From: Reticulitermes speratus | Lineage: Eukaryota > Arthropoda > Insecta > Blattodea > Rhinotermitidae | Assembly (NCBI GenBank): GCA_021186555.1 | Contig: JAJKFL010000006.1 | Coordinates: 37,011,478-37,075,477 of the forward strand | Length of the DNA: 64,000 bases | Direction of reading: 5' to 3' | In this document: positions 47,825 to 58,795 of the stretch, piece after piece | How positions within the stretch are numbered: position 1 is the stretch's first letter | Layout: every line of letters starts with the position of its first letter | Notes under the pieces: model-generated | Databases searched by the model: none | Told to the model about the DNA's origin: nothing | Seen by the model: only the letters and a program-made list of their open reading frames with translations | Translations under genes and position numbers: made by a program

Positions 47825-47905
47825 CTCAGAGAAAACTGTCCCAGTGCCATTTTGTCCACCACACATCTTACATTGACTGGCCTGCGATGAGGCTTCCACA
47901 GGCCT
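47825..47905 (-). repeat. SINE family A fragment
   Basis: AACTGTCCCAGTGCCATTTT and GTCCACCACA match the middle of the minus-strand copy at 61787-62055. Confidence 0.55.
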
Positions 47906-47946
47906 GAACCATGGTGCATAGGAAGAAGATGAGGAGGAACAGGCAT

Positions 47947-47970
47947 AGCAGCAGCAGCAGCAGCAGCAGC
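47947..47970 (+). repeat. (AGC)8 microsatellite
   Basis: Eight perfect AGC/CAG units in intron sequence. Confidence 0.9.
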
Positions 47971-49453
47971 TTTAGGAAAACAGCATGGATTGAGAGGCAC
48001 GGATACCAGGTGACATACACAGAGTTACTGGAAACCTTCTTAAGACATTCTTGGAAAAATTTAACAGTACCACTGAAAGTGTTCTGTATTGAAATTGATA
48101 TTCCCTTTATTAGAATATTATTCCATATAAATTCTGCATCAAATGATTTTCATCATCAAATCACATTTCAAATCTTACCTTCTTCAGGGATTTCGACACA
48201 TTCTTAAACAACACAAGATTCTTTTTACAAGCACAACTCATACAGCTCATTCTTGCCAGAACCATTCCATAAATACCAATTCTACCTTAATGTATTTTGC
48301 TGTTTTCACCCTTCTTTTTGGCTCAGCTGTTCATTTACAGACTGCATATGGTGGCTCATACTTTAAGTTAACACAGAAGTGCAAACCTCGTAAGTAATTT
48401 TTTTGTGAGGAAAATTTTAAGTAGCATCCAGCACATTGATAGCAAACTTTTCTTGAATTGAGAGCAGCTTAAATTTCATGCTAGGTTTCATTCTGGTTTT
48501 TTATGTAATATCCATGTTGATCATGTGTTCAATAATTAAGGGCTCTACAGGATGAAAACTGTACAAACATAAGCAATTTGAGGTGAACATAAAATTTTGA
48601 CACATTTTGCACACAGAATACATCAAAGTTATTGACATAAGCAGAACAGTTAGTCACAATGCACTCCATGAAACTCATGCTTATTCAGGTTGTAGATTAC
48701 ACATACACCATGATAACATGCTGAGTGAAACTGATGGCACCACAGTCAGGATGTGACATCATTTCCCTCCTTGCTTTTGTTGATAAACACTAAATTGTTT
48801 ATCTGTACCTCTAATTCATGGTGTAAATGATCTCGGAGATTAATCTTTATGAACTGAGAGTACTAATTCATCACTGTTATGTTGGTAACAAACAGAATGA
48901 ATGAGAAATTTTGTAAGATTCTGATGCAAAAATGTATTAAACTGAACTGAATTGTGAACATCTCATGCTCCATGGGTGGACGATTTTTTAAGTGCAAAAC
49001 ATACTAAAAAGGCAACATATATGCAGATCATATGGAAAAATTTGGTATCAAATCATTTAAATGTCTTATGCTGGAAACTTCTTAAGTGGGTTTCCCTGAA
49101 ATACATAATGTTAAATGGCTGCATCTCCTAAATGGAATGCAATACTGCTACAATTCTTGTAACATTTTAAAGCCCACACTACCATTTAGTGTCAGATTTA
49201 AACACAGGGCCCCAACATTTTGCACAGACTTCTGCAACCTGGAAGGCACACACTCAACACATCCTTAAAACATCAAAGGGAACAGCAGCAAAAATACCTC
49301 AAATTTGTTCTTCCAGTTCAACAAGTGTTCTTAACTTTGATCAGCTGACTTCCTCTTTGGGCCAACCCCACAAAAAGAAATCACACTGAGTAAGATCAGA
49401 GGCCTTTTTGTTGGTATTATGTATTTACAACCACACTGTAGTGCCCAAGAAAT

Positions 49454-49492
49454 AATGATGATGATGAGGATGATGATAATGATGATGATATG
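49454..49492 (+). repeat. (GAT)n microsatellite
   Basis: Imperfect GAT/GAG/AAT triplets, about 13 units. Confidence 0.85.
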
Positions 49493-50326
49493 TATTTCAG
49501 TAACAAGCTCTTCCCACAAAGTGAAGAGATGGCTAACTTTTAAACAACTTTACAGTTATAAGCAATAAAAAAAATTCTGGCCTGAGCAGGATTCAGTCCT
49601 GTGACCATCTGTACATGGATCCAGCACATTAACCCATAATGTGAAATGCATTTTATTGTTGAATTAAAATCAAATTACTTTTAGTTAGTTCTTATTTAAT
49701 AGTTATTGACAAAGGTAGAAACAGAAGGCAGTTTAACCCTCCCAAGCTTAAATGCCACTTGTCTGAACAGCAGATTTTTGTGAAACTTGGTAAAAACACC
49801 ATGCCACTAGGCCATCATGTTTTCAAATTTCTAACTCGGCAACTCCTCAAACATGTGAGGTGACAGCAATACTGCTGTGATTTACTATATGGTTCTGGCA
49901 TTCTACATGGTCAAAATATGCAACTTTTGTAAGGCAAGTGAAATATGACTTGGAAAGGATGTGAAAGGAAGTGGTCATGACCAGGGGTTCAAAAATTTTC
50001 CAAAACTCTATGCACCAGAAGGGTTACATGAAACAAGTTCCATATAGAGGAACCATAAAATTTGGGTGCCCAGAGAAGGTGGCACCAAGGATTTGTGCAC
50101 CCTGATTAGTAACTAATTTAAGGCACCATCCCACAACATGCATGGAGAGAATGAGGAAAACTGCAAAATACCTCAGTGAGCATGCCCAGTGTGCCAGCAC
50201 AGGTTCAATCTGAGTACCTCCTGAATAAAAGCCAGGAGTGTCGCTACTTGAGCCAACTTACACAGTAATAATAAAGCTGAAAAGAGGAGAAACTAAGACT
50301 CAAGACTTTCTAAAAACAACACTTAC

Positions 50327-50444
50327 TTCGTCCGAGAGTTCGACGCAGGCGTGTGTAGTGGGGAACTTCTGTTGGCTCAATGAGCAGAAGTGTGAGGCCT
50401 TCTTTCTTTGCACGAGCGGTACGCCCACTGCGATGTACGTAGCT
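50327..50444 (-). CDS. DDX24: DDX24 RNA helicase exon with motif VI (fifth recognised)
   Basis: Acceptor cagcaattttttttcag precedes AGC at 50444 and donor CGAA|GTAAGT follows 50327. The exon reads SYVHRSGRTARAKKEGLTLL, then LIEPTEVPHYTRLRRTLGR. HRSGRTAR is motif VI (HRxGRxxR), whose arginines contact ATP and couple hydrolysis to RNA binding. It begins in phase 0 directly after the TSE that ends the previous exon, reproducing the family order TSE-x-YVHRSGRTAR, and leaves one base for the next exon. Confidence 0.9.
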
Positions 50445-50539
50445 CTGAAAAAAAATTGCTGCAATTATCATATGTCTGAGATCCAAGTAGAGCTTCCTAC
50501 AACAACATTTACTTTTGTTTCTGTTTCCATACACATTAG

Positions 50540-50820
50540 CAGTATATAACTTTGGTTACAAGTGTCAGGACATATGTGCCATCATCAGAACATCACATAA
50601 CATAAAAGTAAAAATGTGTGTAAGAGAATTAAAACAAGTATAAATTAAAAAGTAAGGTCAAACTGTTTTAATATCATAATTTAAGATGCACATTATTTAC
50701 ATAACTGCCCTATATTTTAATATGCTGATGCTGTCCACAGTTTCAAACATTTAAGTTTTAAACACTTGTGCTCGAATGGTCTGATGATGGCACTTCACTG
50801 TGGAACATGTAACCAAAATA
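50540..50820. mobile_element. Degenerate fold-back element with hammerhead-like cores on both arms
   Basis: Left arm (50548-50595, minus) reads CTGATGATGGCACATATGTC then GACAC, TT, GTA, ACCAAAG. Right arm (50777-50816, plus) reads TGGT, CTGATGATGGCACTTCACTG, GGAAC, AT, GTA, ACCA. The ends TTTGGTTAC / GTAACCAAAA are inverted. It starts within 100 nt of the upstream side of the motif VI exon, inside the intron. Confidence 0.55.
50777..50815 (+). ncRNA. Hammerhead-like motif, right arm
   Basis: Helix I TGGT (50777-50780) with ACCA (50812-50815) is a perfect 4 bp. CTGATGA is at 50781-50787, then T, and helix II starting GGCAC is decayed. GGAAC stands where GAAAC is expected, and GTA is at 50809-50811. 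The A-to-G change in the GAAA block should inactivate it. Confidence 0.45.
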
Positions 50821-50834
50821 ATATGAATTATTTT

Positions 50835-51075
50835 GCAAGATTTGAGGGTCTAATAGCTGTGCTAGAAACACACCAAGCTCTCTGGGATACAATGCTATGT
50901 CAATGGATGAATAGTTGTAGACATTTCACAGGATCAGAGTGCCTTCATCTTTGATGTCACGCAGCCCACATCTTCTCAGACTGCTTCAGCCTGAAGATGA
51001 AGGTCCTACAATCCCTCCACATGTCCCTCATAATTTACCAGGTGACATGGCATAACATCACAGGAGGCTTTAATT
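50835..51075 (+). repeat. Dispersed repeat family E
   Basis: Translation-like pattern FARFEGLIAVLETHQALWDT and later a CTGAAGATGAAGGTCCTACA ... GTGACATGGCATAACATCAC block, shared with 9770-10090 (first part) and 53510-53580 and 54820-54935 (second part). Confidence 0.5.
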
Positions 51076-51384
51076 GTGGCTGAACGTGTTTTCGATTAAA
51101 GGCAGAAAGTCAAATGTCACATGATAATCTCTCAATGGCCTGACCGTTTGCTGAGACAGGTTAAGAGTGCAGCAGATTTTTTTTGAGCTTTAGTCATTGT
51201 TATAGAAAGTCTTCTGGAGTGGGTCGAGTTGAGTATTGAGACTGCAATTCACCATTCAAATAAATATTAATGTGGGTTGGTTTCCTCTATACTTCTCTAC
51301 CACCAGGGGAAGTTGCTGAACAGCAGTGTCTGCATGGTTTGGTACCAGCCAAACTAAAGGTAAAGGTCATCCCATGACATACCT

Positions 51385-51640
51385 ATGCTGGCACAGAGGG
51401 GAGGTAGAGGTATAGCACCAAACCATTCACAACCATGGCACTAGAAAGGGGTGGGGTTCAGCACCACACCCTGGCCACTTCACCACCAGGAAAGACCCCA
51501 ATACCCATTGTCCAGGAAACTATGTGGGCCTCAAGGCCAACCTGCACCAGCATGGATAATCTTGCCCCACCAGGATTCGATCCCTGGCAGTCCAGGCCAT
51601 ATTGTGTCGCTATACTTCCTACACTAAGCCAGCCACCACC
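51385..51640 (+). repeat. SINE-like repeat family B
   Basis: TATAGCACCAAACCATTCAC, CATGGCACTAGAAAGGGG, CCTGGCCACTTCACCACCAG and the box-B-like CAGGATTCGATCCCTGG parallel the copy at 11680-11900. Confidence 0.5.
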
Positions 51641-51654
51641 AGCCAAACTACAGT

Positions 51655-51840
51655 CTCCCAAAAACAGAAAAGAAAGGAATCCCCTGCAAGCCTATCATCA
51701 GTGTGATTGGAGCTCTGACATACAGTCTTGTGAACCTTCTAGCACTCTACTGGGACCATGCCTGGGTAACTAACCCGCACCATGTCACAAACTCCGAAAA
51801 ATTCATCCAAATGCTGCACACTCTCTGGGTAACCTTTTAC
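51655..51840 (+). pseudogene. Penelope-like element reverse-transcriptase fragment
   Basis: In one frame (with a shift near 51700) the strand reads LPKTEKKGIPCKPIISVIGA, LTYSLVNLLAL, and HHVTNSEKFIQMLHTLWVT. The order LPKxHKxGxPLRPIxSxxGxPTYxLAxxL ... NSxxFxxxL is that of the Penelope-like RT fingers region. It ends abruptly at a mariner-type fragment. It supports the view that Penelope-like elements have been active in this genome and could be the source of the hammerhead-like motifs. Confidence 0.6.
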
Positions 51841-51966
51841 AATGTTGTTCTATGCCCTCCCTACCCACCAGACTTAGTGCTGTGTGACGTCTCTCTTTTC
51901 TCAAAACTCAAAGTGGCATTAAACAGAAGATTTAATGCTGTCCCCATGATTCAAGCAACATCATGA
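51841..51966 (+). pseudogene. mariner transposase C-terminal fragment fused to the Penelope-like piece
   Basis: Reads CPPYPPDLVLCDVSLFSKLK, then VALNRRFNAVPMIQA, matching the mariner block PPYSPDLAPCDFFLFxKLKxALKGRRF that holds the third catalytic Asp. The frame is continuous with the Penelope-like fragment by chance. Confidence 0.65.
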
Positions 51967-52362
51967 AATTCACTTGCCAAGCTTCAAACAGTGCACTGCA
52001 CAAAATGCTTCAAACAGGGGCATTAGAGCTGGATTCGCTGTACAAAGTCCCAAGGAGACTGCTTTGAAGGGGACAACATTGATGAGAAGGTAAATGTCAT
52101 TGCTGTTACAGAGAAATACATTCAGTCCAGAAACTATCTGATTACACCACATATTTTTACAAGTACGTGCATCCAGGGATACATATATACAAATTACTGT
52201 ACCTGTATTTTCTTTCACTTCACACTTATTTTTAGTTTGCTTTCCCAACCCTGGAGATAAATAAGAATAATTACATTAAGTTGGCAAAGATACACAAATC
52301 CAAACAGCAGAAAATAACAAACAAAGATGTATACTGTCTTTGTGCTTTAACTTGCTGCTTAC

Positions 52363-52697
52363 CTCTGAAGTACGTGGAACCTGGTAATGTACAACATGTT
52401 GCACATCAGGGATATCCAGTCCCCGTGCAGCCACATCTGTTGCAAGCAACAAACCACAGGGATCTTCCCGGAAACGATCCAGATTCTTCAGCCTCTGTCT
52501 CTGCATCATGTTGGCATGAAATGGCAGTGGTCGACACTGGAGCAATGTGAGAAGCTGTGCCAAGCGGCGCACACAGCTGATACTGTTACAGAAGATGAGT
52601 GTTCGTCCTTTGTGAAGCTGAATGAAATAATAGAGATAGAAGTCCTTCTCCTCAAAGGCACAAATGATGCGAGCTTCTGTCAAGGTACCAGCTGTTC
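52363..52697 (-). CDS. DDX24: DDX24 RNA helicase exon with motifs IV and V (fourth recognised)
   Basis: Acceptor cctccacag precedes GAACAG and donor CAGAG|GTAAGC follows 52363. It encodes the first half of the second RecA-like domain: TLTEARIICAFEEKDFYLYY, then GRTLIFCNSISCVRRLAQLL (motif IV region), ending in LLATDVAARGLDIPDVQHVV (motif V, ATDVAARGLD) and HYQVPRTSE. The EEKDFYLYYF block is characteristic of DDX24. Its 335 nt plus one carried base make exactly 112 codons. Confidence 0.93.
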
Positions 52698-53694
52698 CTG
52701 TGGAGGTAATCAAAACTTCAACAATCCTCCTGTCTCTAAGTATGACTAATTTTATGTTCATCAATCCCCACATCATATGAAATGTGATATTTAAACACCA
52801 AAAATTTTCACATGGCTGCCACACTATGTACTTATGCTTCTACAAAAAAGTACAAGAAACACTGTACATTCTTTGAAGATGTATTAAAAAACACATCACT
52901 TCAGAACTCAATATTAAGTGCTACTAGTGGCACTCCCAGGCCTATGTATCCATCATATCAGTATTATATATCACATGAAAATAAAATGTACGATGTTCAT
53001 ATCAGATTTCTTGAAAATCAGTCATCCAGTTCCCAGGGAGAAGAAATTTGGGCTAAATATTTGCTTTATCCAGACTGCTTCCACCTCATGCTGAATGTTG
53101 TGCTGTACATCTACCATCACCCCATGGTCCAAAAATGAAGGAGAATGCTGTGTGCACATAAAAATGCTGTCAACTACTTCGCTGCAGACTGCTGGGAATG
53201 TCTTGCTCATCCACAATTCAAAGCAGACATATCACAAAGCAATTTTCACTTTTATGCATCACTGAAGAACTCTCAAGGGAAAAACTTTGGGATATGACAA
53301 GAAGAAGAAAGCTACATTGCACCAATGGGCAGAAACACTGAGCCATTATCAGTGCATGTGTACTGTATCACCGTGACAAATGTTTCATGTGGTCTGGCAT
53401 TTACATGGAGGAACTAAAGGTCTAAAAATTCAAAAGGTCCCATAATGTTAGACTGTTTCAAGTGGTAAATAGTAACTGACATTTTTTAGGCAAAATGTCA
53501 ATAACTATTTACCAGCTGACATAGTGTAACATCACAGTAGACTTGAAGCTACATTGGCGCTGCTGTGACAAACTCAAATGTTGCATCAGAGAGAAGATCT
53601 GTCTGGGATGCTTGTTCTGTACATCTGGGTTCAATAAATCAACAGAAGTGAAGCACACTCTCAGGAAATACTAATACACAAAATGTACACTCAC
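52698..53694. other. DDX24 intron
   Basis: Intron between the fourth and third recognised exons. A hairpin (53463-53513) and a family E repeat piece (53510-53580) lie in it; 52812-53460 shows nothing recognisable. Confidence 0.6.
53463..53513. repeat. Short imperfect hairpin
   Basis: GGTAAATAGTAACTGACATT (53463 on) pairs with the reverse complement of AATGTCAATAACTATTTACC (ending 53513), 3 mismatches in about 23 bp, 4-nt loop. It lies at the edge of a family E repeat. Confidence 0.55.
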
Positions 53695-53969
53695 CTGTTT
53701 CCTTTGTAACATCAACAACTTTAGGGTTTGTAATACCAAGCATTGTCATAATGTTCTGAAGTTTCTGTCCAGGTGTGAGCCTGAGCTTTTTGCTGTGACT
53801 TTTGAGGCGTCCAGGAGGTTCATGCACCATGGTCAGGGTGGCTGAAAACACGAAGTTCTGTCGTTGTCTTTTCTTGTTTCCATCTACATTGAGCAACTCC
53901 AACAAGTTATGCAATTCCTGAAAGTGACCCTTCTCCAGCATGCGATCTGTTTCATCAATAGCAAGACAT
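53695..53969 (-). CDS. DDX24: DDX24 RNA helicase exon with motifs II and III (third recognised)
   Basis: Acceptor ctttgttgcag precedes 53969 and donor ACAG|GTGAGT follows 53695. The first base completes an Arg codon. The exon then reads CLAIDETDRMLEKGHFQELH, then NFVFSATLTMVHEPPGRL and ITNPKVVDVTKETG. Motif II (Walker B) reads DETD instead of DEAD; the catalytic Asp and Glu are kept. Motif III is SAT. The RMLEKGHF stretch after motif II is typical of DDX24. 275 nt plus two carried bases leave one base, matching the next exon. Confidence 0.92.
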
Positions 53970-54819
53970 CTGCAACAAAGCAGACACAAAGTCATGTACC
54001 CGACAACATAAAATGTACATAAACAGGAGTTTCAAAAAATTTGGTAACACCACGTATCACGTGAAATAGCATCATCTGGCTGCAGACCGCACTGTGTAAC
54101 AGCCATGTGTACATTGTCAGTGATGTTATATAGCCATAAGATGGCATCATAAGTGTGTCATCATACAATCAGTTTAAAGACAGCAGGCCTAATAGAAACA
54201 TGGGCCCCACAGACACAACACTGAAAGTGCTAATATGCTGCCCTGTAAAGGGCAACCTGACACTGTAGACTCCATGTGTTTAACACAATCCCCTGCAAAT
54301 GTGGTTAAGGCCCACACTGGACAGACCAGCCAGTCTATGGAAACGAGGGTGAAAGAACAACAGTGGCATACCTGCCCTGGATAACCTGACAGTGGCACAG
54401 CAGAGCTTCAACAGAAAACATCACATCCAACTACAAGACATAAAAATCCTCTCCACCAAATCCTGTTACATGGACTGTATCATCAGGTAAGAGAACAAGA
54501 TTTTTATCCAAATTTTACCTTACTCCTCTCTGTACAGTATCATTCCACCAGGCACCACAGTCTTACTGTTACTTCAGTGACACTGTATCATGTCAGAATT
54601 TTGATAATTTATACTATGCCATAGCCACCCACTTACCTCTTGATTTATTACCATGTAGCTTAACCTTCACTCCCAACCACTGCCCTGCATCACAAACATC
54701 TCTGCCAGTATACCAAGGCCCCACCCAGTGCATATCATCACCACACCCCCACTGGTTCACCACCCTATTGTCCACAGCATGTTGTATACCCATTTCCTCC
54801 CCACACAGCTGTTCCTCTT

Positions 54820-54935
54820 GGACTGCTTGACACTGAAGATGAAGGCACTATGATCCTTAAAAATGTTGGTAATTATTTATCATCAACATGATGTAACATT
54901 CCACAAGACTTGGATCTTCAACTACACTGCTGTGA
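54820..54935 (+). repeat. Dispersed repeat family E, distal part
   Basis: Pseudo-translation DTEDEGTMILKNVGNYL and the sequence TGATGTAACATTCCACAAGA ... CTACACTGCTGTGA match 50970-51075 and 53510-53580. Confidence 0.5.
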
Positions 54936-55179
54936 GAATATCAAATTTTGTACTGCACATATTTTACTGCTGAAATCCACAATACATTTTGGCTTCAATA
55001 CTGACTCTTTTGTTTTCCAGCCTCCTTTCTTGCATTTATGATTTCATCTGTAGGAAAAGTGGAAAGTGTTCTTACATCCTGTCACACCACTTCACAGCCA
55101 TAGCAAATCACTGGTATACTTCAGCAGGCAAAAGCTTTCACAGAAGATAAGACATATATTTCCTGTTGCCCTGCACTCG

Positions 55180-55460
55180 GAAAGTGAAAAGCAAAGTTGT
55201 CCCTGTGCAAGCCAAGAAGGCACATGGGCGAGTGGGAGTACAGCTCCGTGCATACTTAACCTTAGCATCAGATGGACGTGAATGGTCAAGTTCATGCCCC
55301 AACCACTTTACCACAATGGAAAGATTCCCTATTACCCACTCAAACAGGAGGCTGGGTGGGCCCCAAACCTGGTCCAGACATTTGGGAGAAGAAATAATCT
55401 CTTGCCTCTACTTGCAAATGCACCACAATTTTTGGTAATCCAGCTCACAGTCTAGTCACT
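55180..55460 (+). repeat. SINE-like repeat family B
   Basis: GTACAGCTCCGTGCATACTT, TGGACGTGAATGGTCAAGTT, GGAGGCTGGGTGGGCCCC and CTGGTCCAGACATTTGGG; the most complete copy of this family in the window. Confidence 0.55.
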
Positions 55461-56259
55461 ATACTGACTACCCTGGCGCAGAAAGCAACATATTTTCATT
55501 GCATACCCTCTTTTGCTTAGCTGAATGATTTACAACATTGCTAGCAAAATCATTTCTGCCAACTTCTGTCTTCTTACCAGTATCTGAATAAGAATACTGT
55601 CCACAGGTTTTATGAAACTTTCCTCCAATTCACAGTTCTGTAGAAATCTTCATTTCATCAACAGTCAGATTTGAACCCTGAAAATGTCTTCTGCTTACCT
55701 TGTGAACTTTTACTTGATTCAACCACCATGACATATATTTCCCTTTATAGCAAATGAAAGGTTCAGCAAGACATTCTCATTATTCCCACTAATGACACAA
55801 GCAAAGAGACGTCTTATGAAGTGACTGGAAGATAGTCATCTTCTGATGGAAAAACCTTCTCCAAAAAGCATTAACTAATTGGTTCCTGTAGTGGAGATGA
55901 AATGTGTTTTGTGTGAGGTATAACTTAGTTGTTATATATTATTTAGATCAACTAACACCATGCTTCAGACTTATCAGATTCAGTCTCACTTGCTCATATA
56001 ATGAAGCCTATGACTGCCTCTCAACATTTTTATGTATAAACATAAAGACAAACAGCAGTGAAACATGAGAGTTCAGACTGTTTCAAAGGATGCTTAGATG
56101 ATGTAAGGCCAGTAATAGCAATTACAGAAATATCACTGTCCACTTCCCACCATGAATCACTACAATTAGTGTTATAATATTCAGATGGTACATGTGTGGG
56201 TCCACGTGGCCTATGGTCATGTTTTTATGTGTATTCACAAAGCAGTTGCAAAAAGTGAC

Positions 56260-56510
56260 CATTAAAATTGTCAGGTATGTCCATCCATCCCTCTGCAAGG
56301 AACAGGGCAACTCTCACCCGATAGATTTTCATGGGATTTTTAATTAATTTAAACTGAACAAAATTACGGACACTTTACATGAAGACCTACATACATTTAT
56401 GATCTCTTGCCAGTGGTCTGGATGGGCGCAGAATATCTCACTCCCACTGGGAATCAACCCCTCAACCGCCCAGCCCATCGCAAGTCCCTATACCACTACG
56501 CTATCCTGGT
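56260..56510 (-). repeat. tRNA-headed SINE family D, minus orientation
   Basis: In minus orientation, TAGCGTAGTGGTATAGGG (box A-like) and GGGTTGATTCCCAGTGGG (box B-like) lie about 30 nt apart (56510-56445). A body containing TAGGTCTTCATGTAAAGTG follows; it recurs near 8930. Confidence 0.5.
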
Positions 56511-56817
56511 TCACACTTCCAATACTTTGAAAATGACTGATAAATCTATTCCCCAGATATGGAGAAACCTTCTAGTGCATGTTAAAATACTCGCTGCTTT
56601 CCAGAAACTACTCGCAAATTTCACTGCTGGGGGCAATAACAGAGCAAATGCGCCAAAAGTGTTATGCTCTGTGGACATTTCCTAACTTACTCAAAACAAA
56701 CACCATTTCTCCCATGTTAAAATCCAGCCACCAATGCCATACTACCATCTTCCCTCGACAATAAGGTTCCAAAACAACACAGGCTGAAGAAAAAGCATGT
56801 TAAGGTTTTAAATAAGT

Positions 56818-57132
56818 ACAGACAGACCCTGACTTACGTAGCTCCAACATACGTAGATCCGGACTTACGTACAAAACTTCTTGTGCCACTACCACCACTC
56901 CAACCCCTGCCTCTGCCTCAATTGAATACGACAGTGACTCCAGTATCGATTATTAATTATTATTATGGTTTTTATTACTTGTTATTAAAATTATTATTAA
57001 TTATTATTATATCAATTATTATTATTGTGTATAAGGTATACAATAAAACATGGCTCCGAGTTACGTAAAAATCGACTTACGCACAGGGTTGGGGAAAGAT
57101 CCACTTACGTAAGTCGGGGACTTCCTGTACGT
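56818..57132. mobile_element. pogo/Tigger-type MITE, apparently young
   Basis: The left end CAGACCCTGACTTACGTAGC and right end GCTACGT-like GTCGGGGACTTCCTGTA form imperfect inverted termini with repeated ACTTACGTA / TACGTAAGT boxes. The inside is (TTA)n-rich. Termini of this GACTTACG type belong to pogo/Tigger relatives. Its CpGs are intact in a CpG-poor intron, which suggests recent insertion. Confidence 0.6.
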
Positions 57133-57654
57133 GTAATGACGGCCAGTTATCTTACCAGATGTCACCATGCTTAGCAGCTGTCACAGTGGAATACATTGAT
57201 TTTAGAAGCAGCAATGGCATTGCATCCACACATGTGCTTGAAGCAGGAGGAGGAAGAGAAGGAATTGACCAGAAGATCCAAGAAATTTCACTTGGAAAGG
57301 CCAGTACAGAACAATACAGTTCTGTGTAAAAATGTGTTAGAAAGAATCTACAGTGTGAGAAAACATGATTTTACACAAACTTTCAAACTGACCGGAGTAC
57401 TAAAGCTGGAAAAACATGTACAGAAATTGAACTGATTTTAAAACCAACATCAAAATTTTTGGCACTTTCCATGCTACACATGTATATGCACATCTTTTGA
57501 CACATTACATTTGTAAGCTGTGTTAGATTAGGTGGTGAGGTTACAGATGTACAAATGTGTCCTGTGACATTTATTATGAATTAGCACGAAAAAGACAGCC
57601 GAAGCAAAGAAAGGGTTAATGTACATGGAAGTTATATTTTTCTCTCAACAACAC

Positions 57655-57800
57655 CTGATATTGCTAACTTGAGCCAGGTGAGGATTGCCATCTTGTATGA
57701 GCTCCCAAAGTCGTCCAGGAGTTGCAACTACAATTTCAGGTCTGCGGCTTAGCAAACGTTCCTGTTTCTGTGGTGCCATACCTCCAACCAATACAGCTAC
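57655..57800 (-). CDS. DDX24: DDX24 RNA helicase exon with GG and motif Ib (second recognised)
   Basis: Acceptor tttattttccag precedes GTAGC at 57800. The exon reads VAVLVGGMAPQKQERLLSRR, PEIVVATPGRLWELIQD, and HLAQVSNI plus two bases of Arg. LVGGM holds the GG motif and VATPGRLWEL motif Ib of the first RecA-like domain, both involved in RNA contact. The donor, ATCAG|GTGTTG, is weak, but length and phase agree exactly with the family and with the exon at 53969, so the boundary is well supported. Confidence 0.92.
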
Positions 57801-58610
57801 CTGGAAAATAAACACCATAGATTTACAGAAATCTACAGCAGTGTCTCAGTGTCTTACGTTCTCAAATACCCAATCCACTTAAAAAAAAAAAAAAAAAACT
57901 TGGGATGTGGTACTTGCTTGTGGTAACTGGAAATTATGCTGCTTGTAGCACAAGAATGTTATAATAGAAGCTGGTGGCAGCTGGAAACAACAGAGCACCC
58001 TAACAGCTATATTGCACATCATTATCCATGGCAGAAAACTGATGTTATACATTAACAACAAAAGACAGTACTTCAATTTAAAGACACAATAACACAGGTA
58101 AGATGGTAACATGTACTATTTTCATGTTACAGGACATAAAATCCTGGGAAACAGGAGCTGCTGCACAAATAAACACAAAACAATGCATTCAAATTTCAAG
58201 ACAGTACATCCTCCACACACATACTTTTAATAAATGAACATTATTTCATTTTTTAAGGGGCAGTGCTTATTCAGAGGTGTGGCTTTTCCTAGAAAATATG
58301 TTCCATACATGACATACACGCTGCACTGTATGTGCTACCAAATTTGAGGAACACAGTATGTAGCTTGTGTCCAATTTTCTCACACACGATGATGACTGGT
58401 GGTGGTGGTGATGACAGGACAGCACTGAGAGGTTTACCTTGCGGGTGGTCAGAAACATGGTTCATATGTCCTGTTATAATTCAAGTACGGACAGCACTAA
58501 AGCCACACAGTTACAGGTTTAGAGGTGCTTCAGCTTCAAATTTCCTTCTTCAGATAAACCACAAGAAATTAGTCTTCCTGCTCTTCATTTTTGTTGTCAG
58601 TATTGATTAA

Positions 58611-58795
58611 CAGCAAACAATAGAATATGACTGCAGTTAATTATCTTCAATTATTTCTTAATTATAAGGATCTGTATGTGTTTTTTGTTTATTATAATTT
58701 CACAGCAATCAGTAGAATATGACTGCAGTAAGTATCTGCAATTATTTGTTAATTATAAGGATTTGTATGTGCTTCCTGCTGTTATAATTTCATGT
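58611..58795 (+). repeat. Two-copy tandem duplication, about 92 bp
   Basis: AGAATATGACTGCAGTTAAT and TTAATTATAAGGATCTGTAT in the first unit recur as AGAATATGACTGCAGTAAGT and TTAATTATAAGGATTTGTAT in the second. The copies differ at roughly one base in seven. Confidence 0.7.

Larger units (their letters stand above)
46074..50326. other. DDX24 intron with repeats
   Basis: Intron between the last two recognised exons. Contents listed separately: SINE B (46150-46320), LINE fragment (47412-47760), SINE A fragment (47825-47905) and two microsatellites. The rest shows nothing recognisable. Confidence 0.6.
53970..57654. other. DDX24 intron with repeats
   Basis: 3.7-kb intron holding family E (54820-54935), SINE B (55180-55460), a tRNA-headed SINE (56400-56510) and a pogo-type MITE (56818-57132). 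No further exon recognised. Confidence 0.6.

Noticed and set aside
47686..48000. 104-codon minus-strand open frame
   Set aside because: Spans a CAG microsatellite and a SINE A fragment; repeat-derived.
50834..51075. CTGAAGATGAAGG block as a hammerhead core
   Set aside because: Belongs to dispersed repeat family E; lacks helix II and the GAAAC-GTH block.
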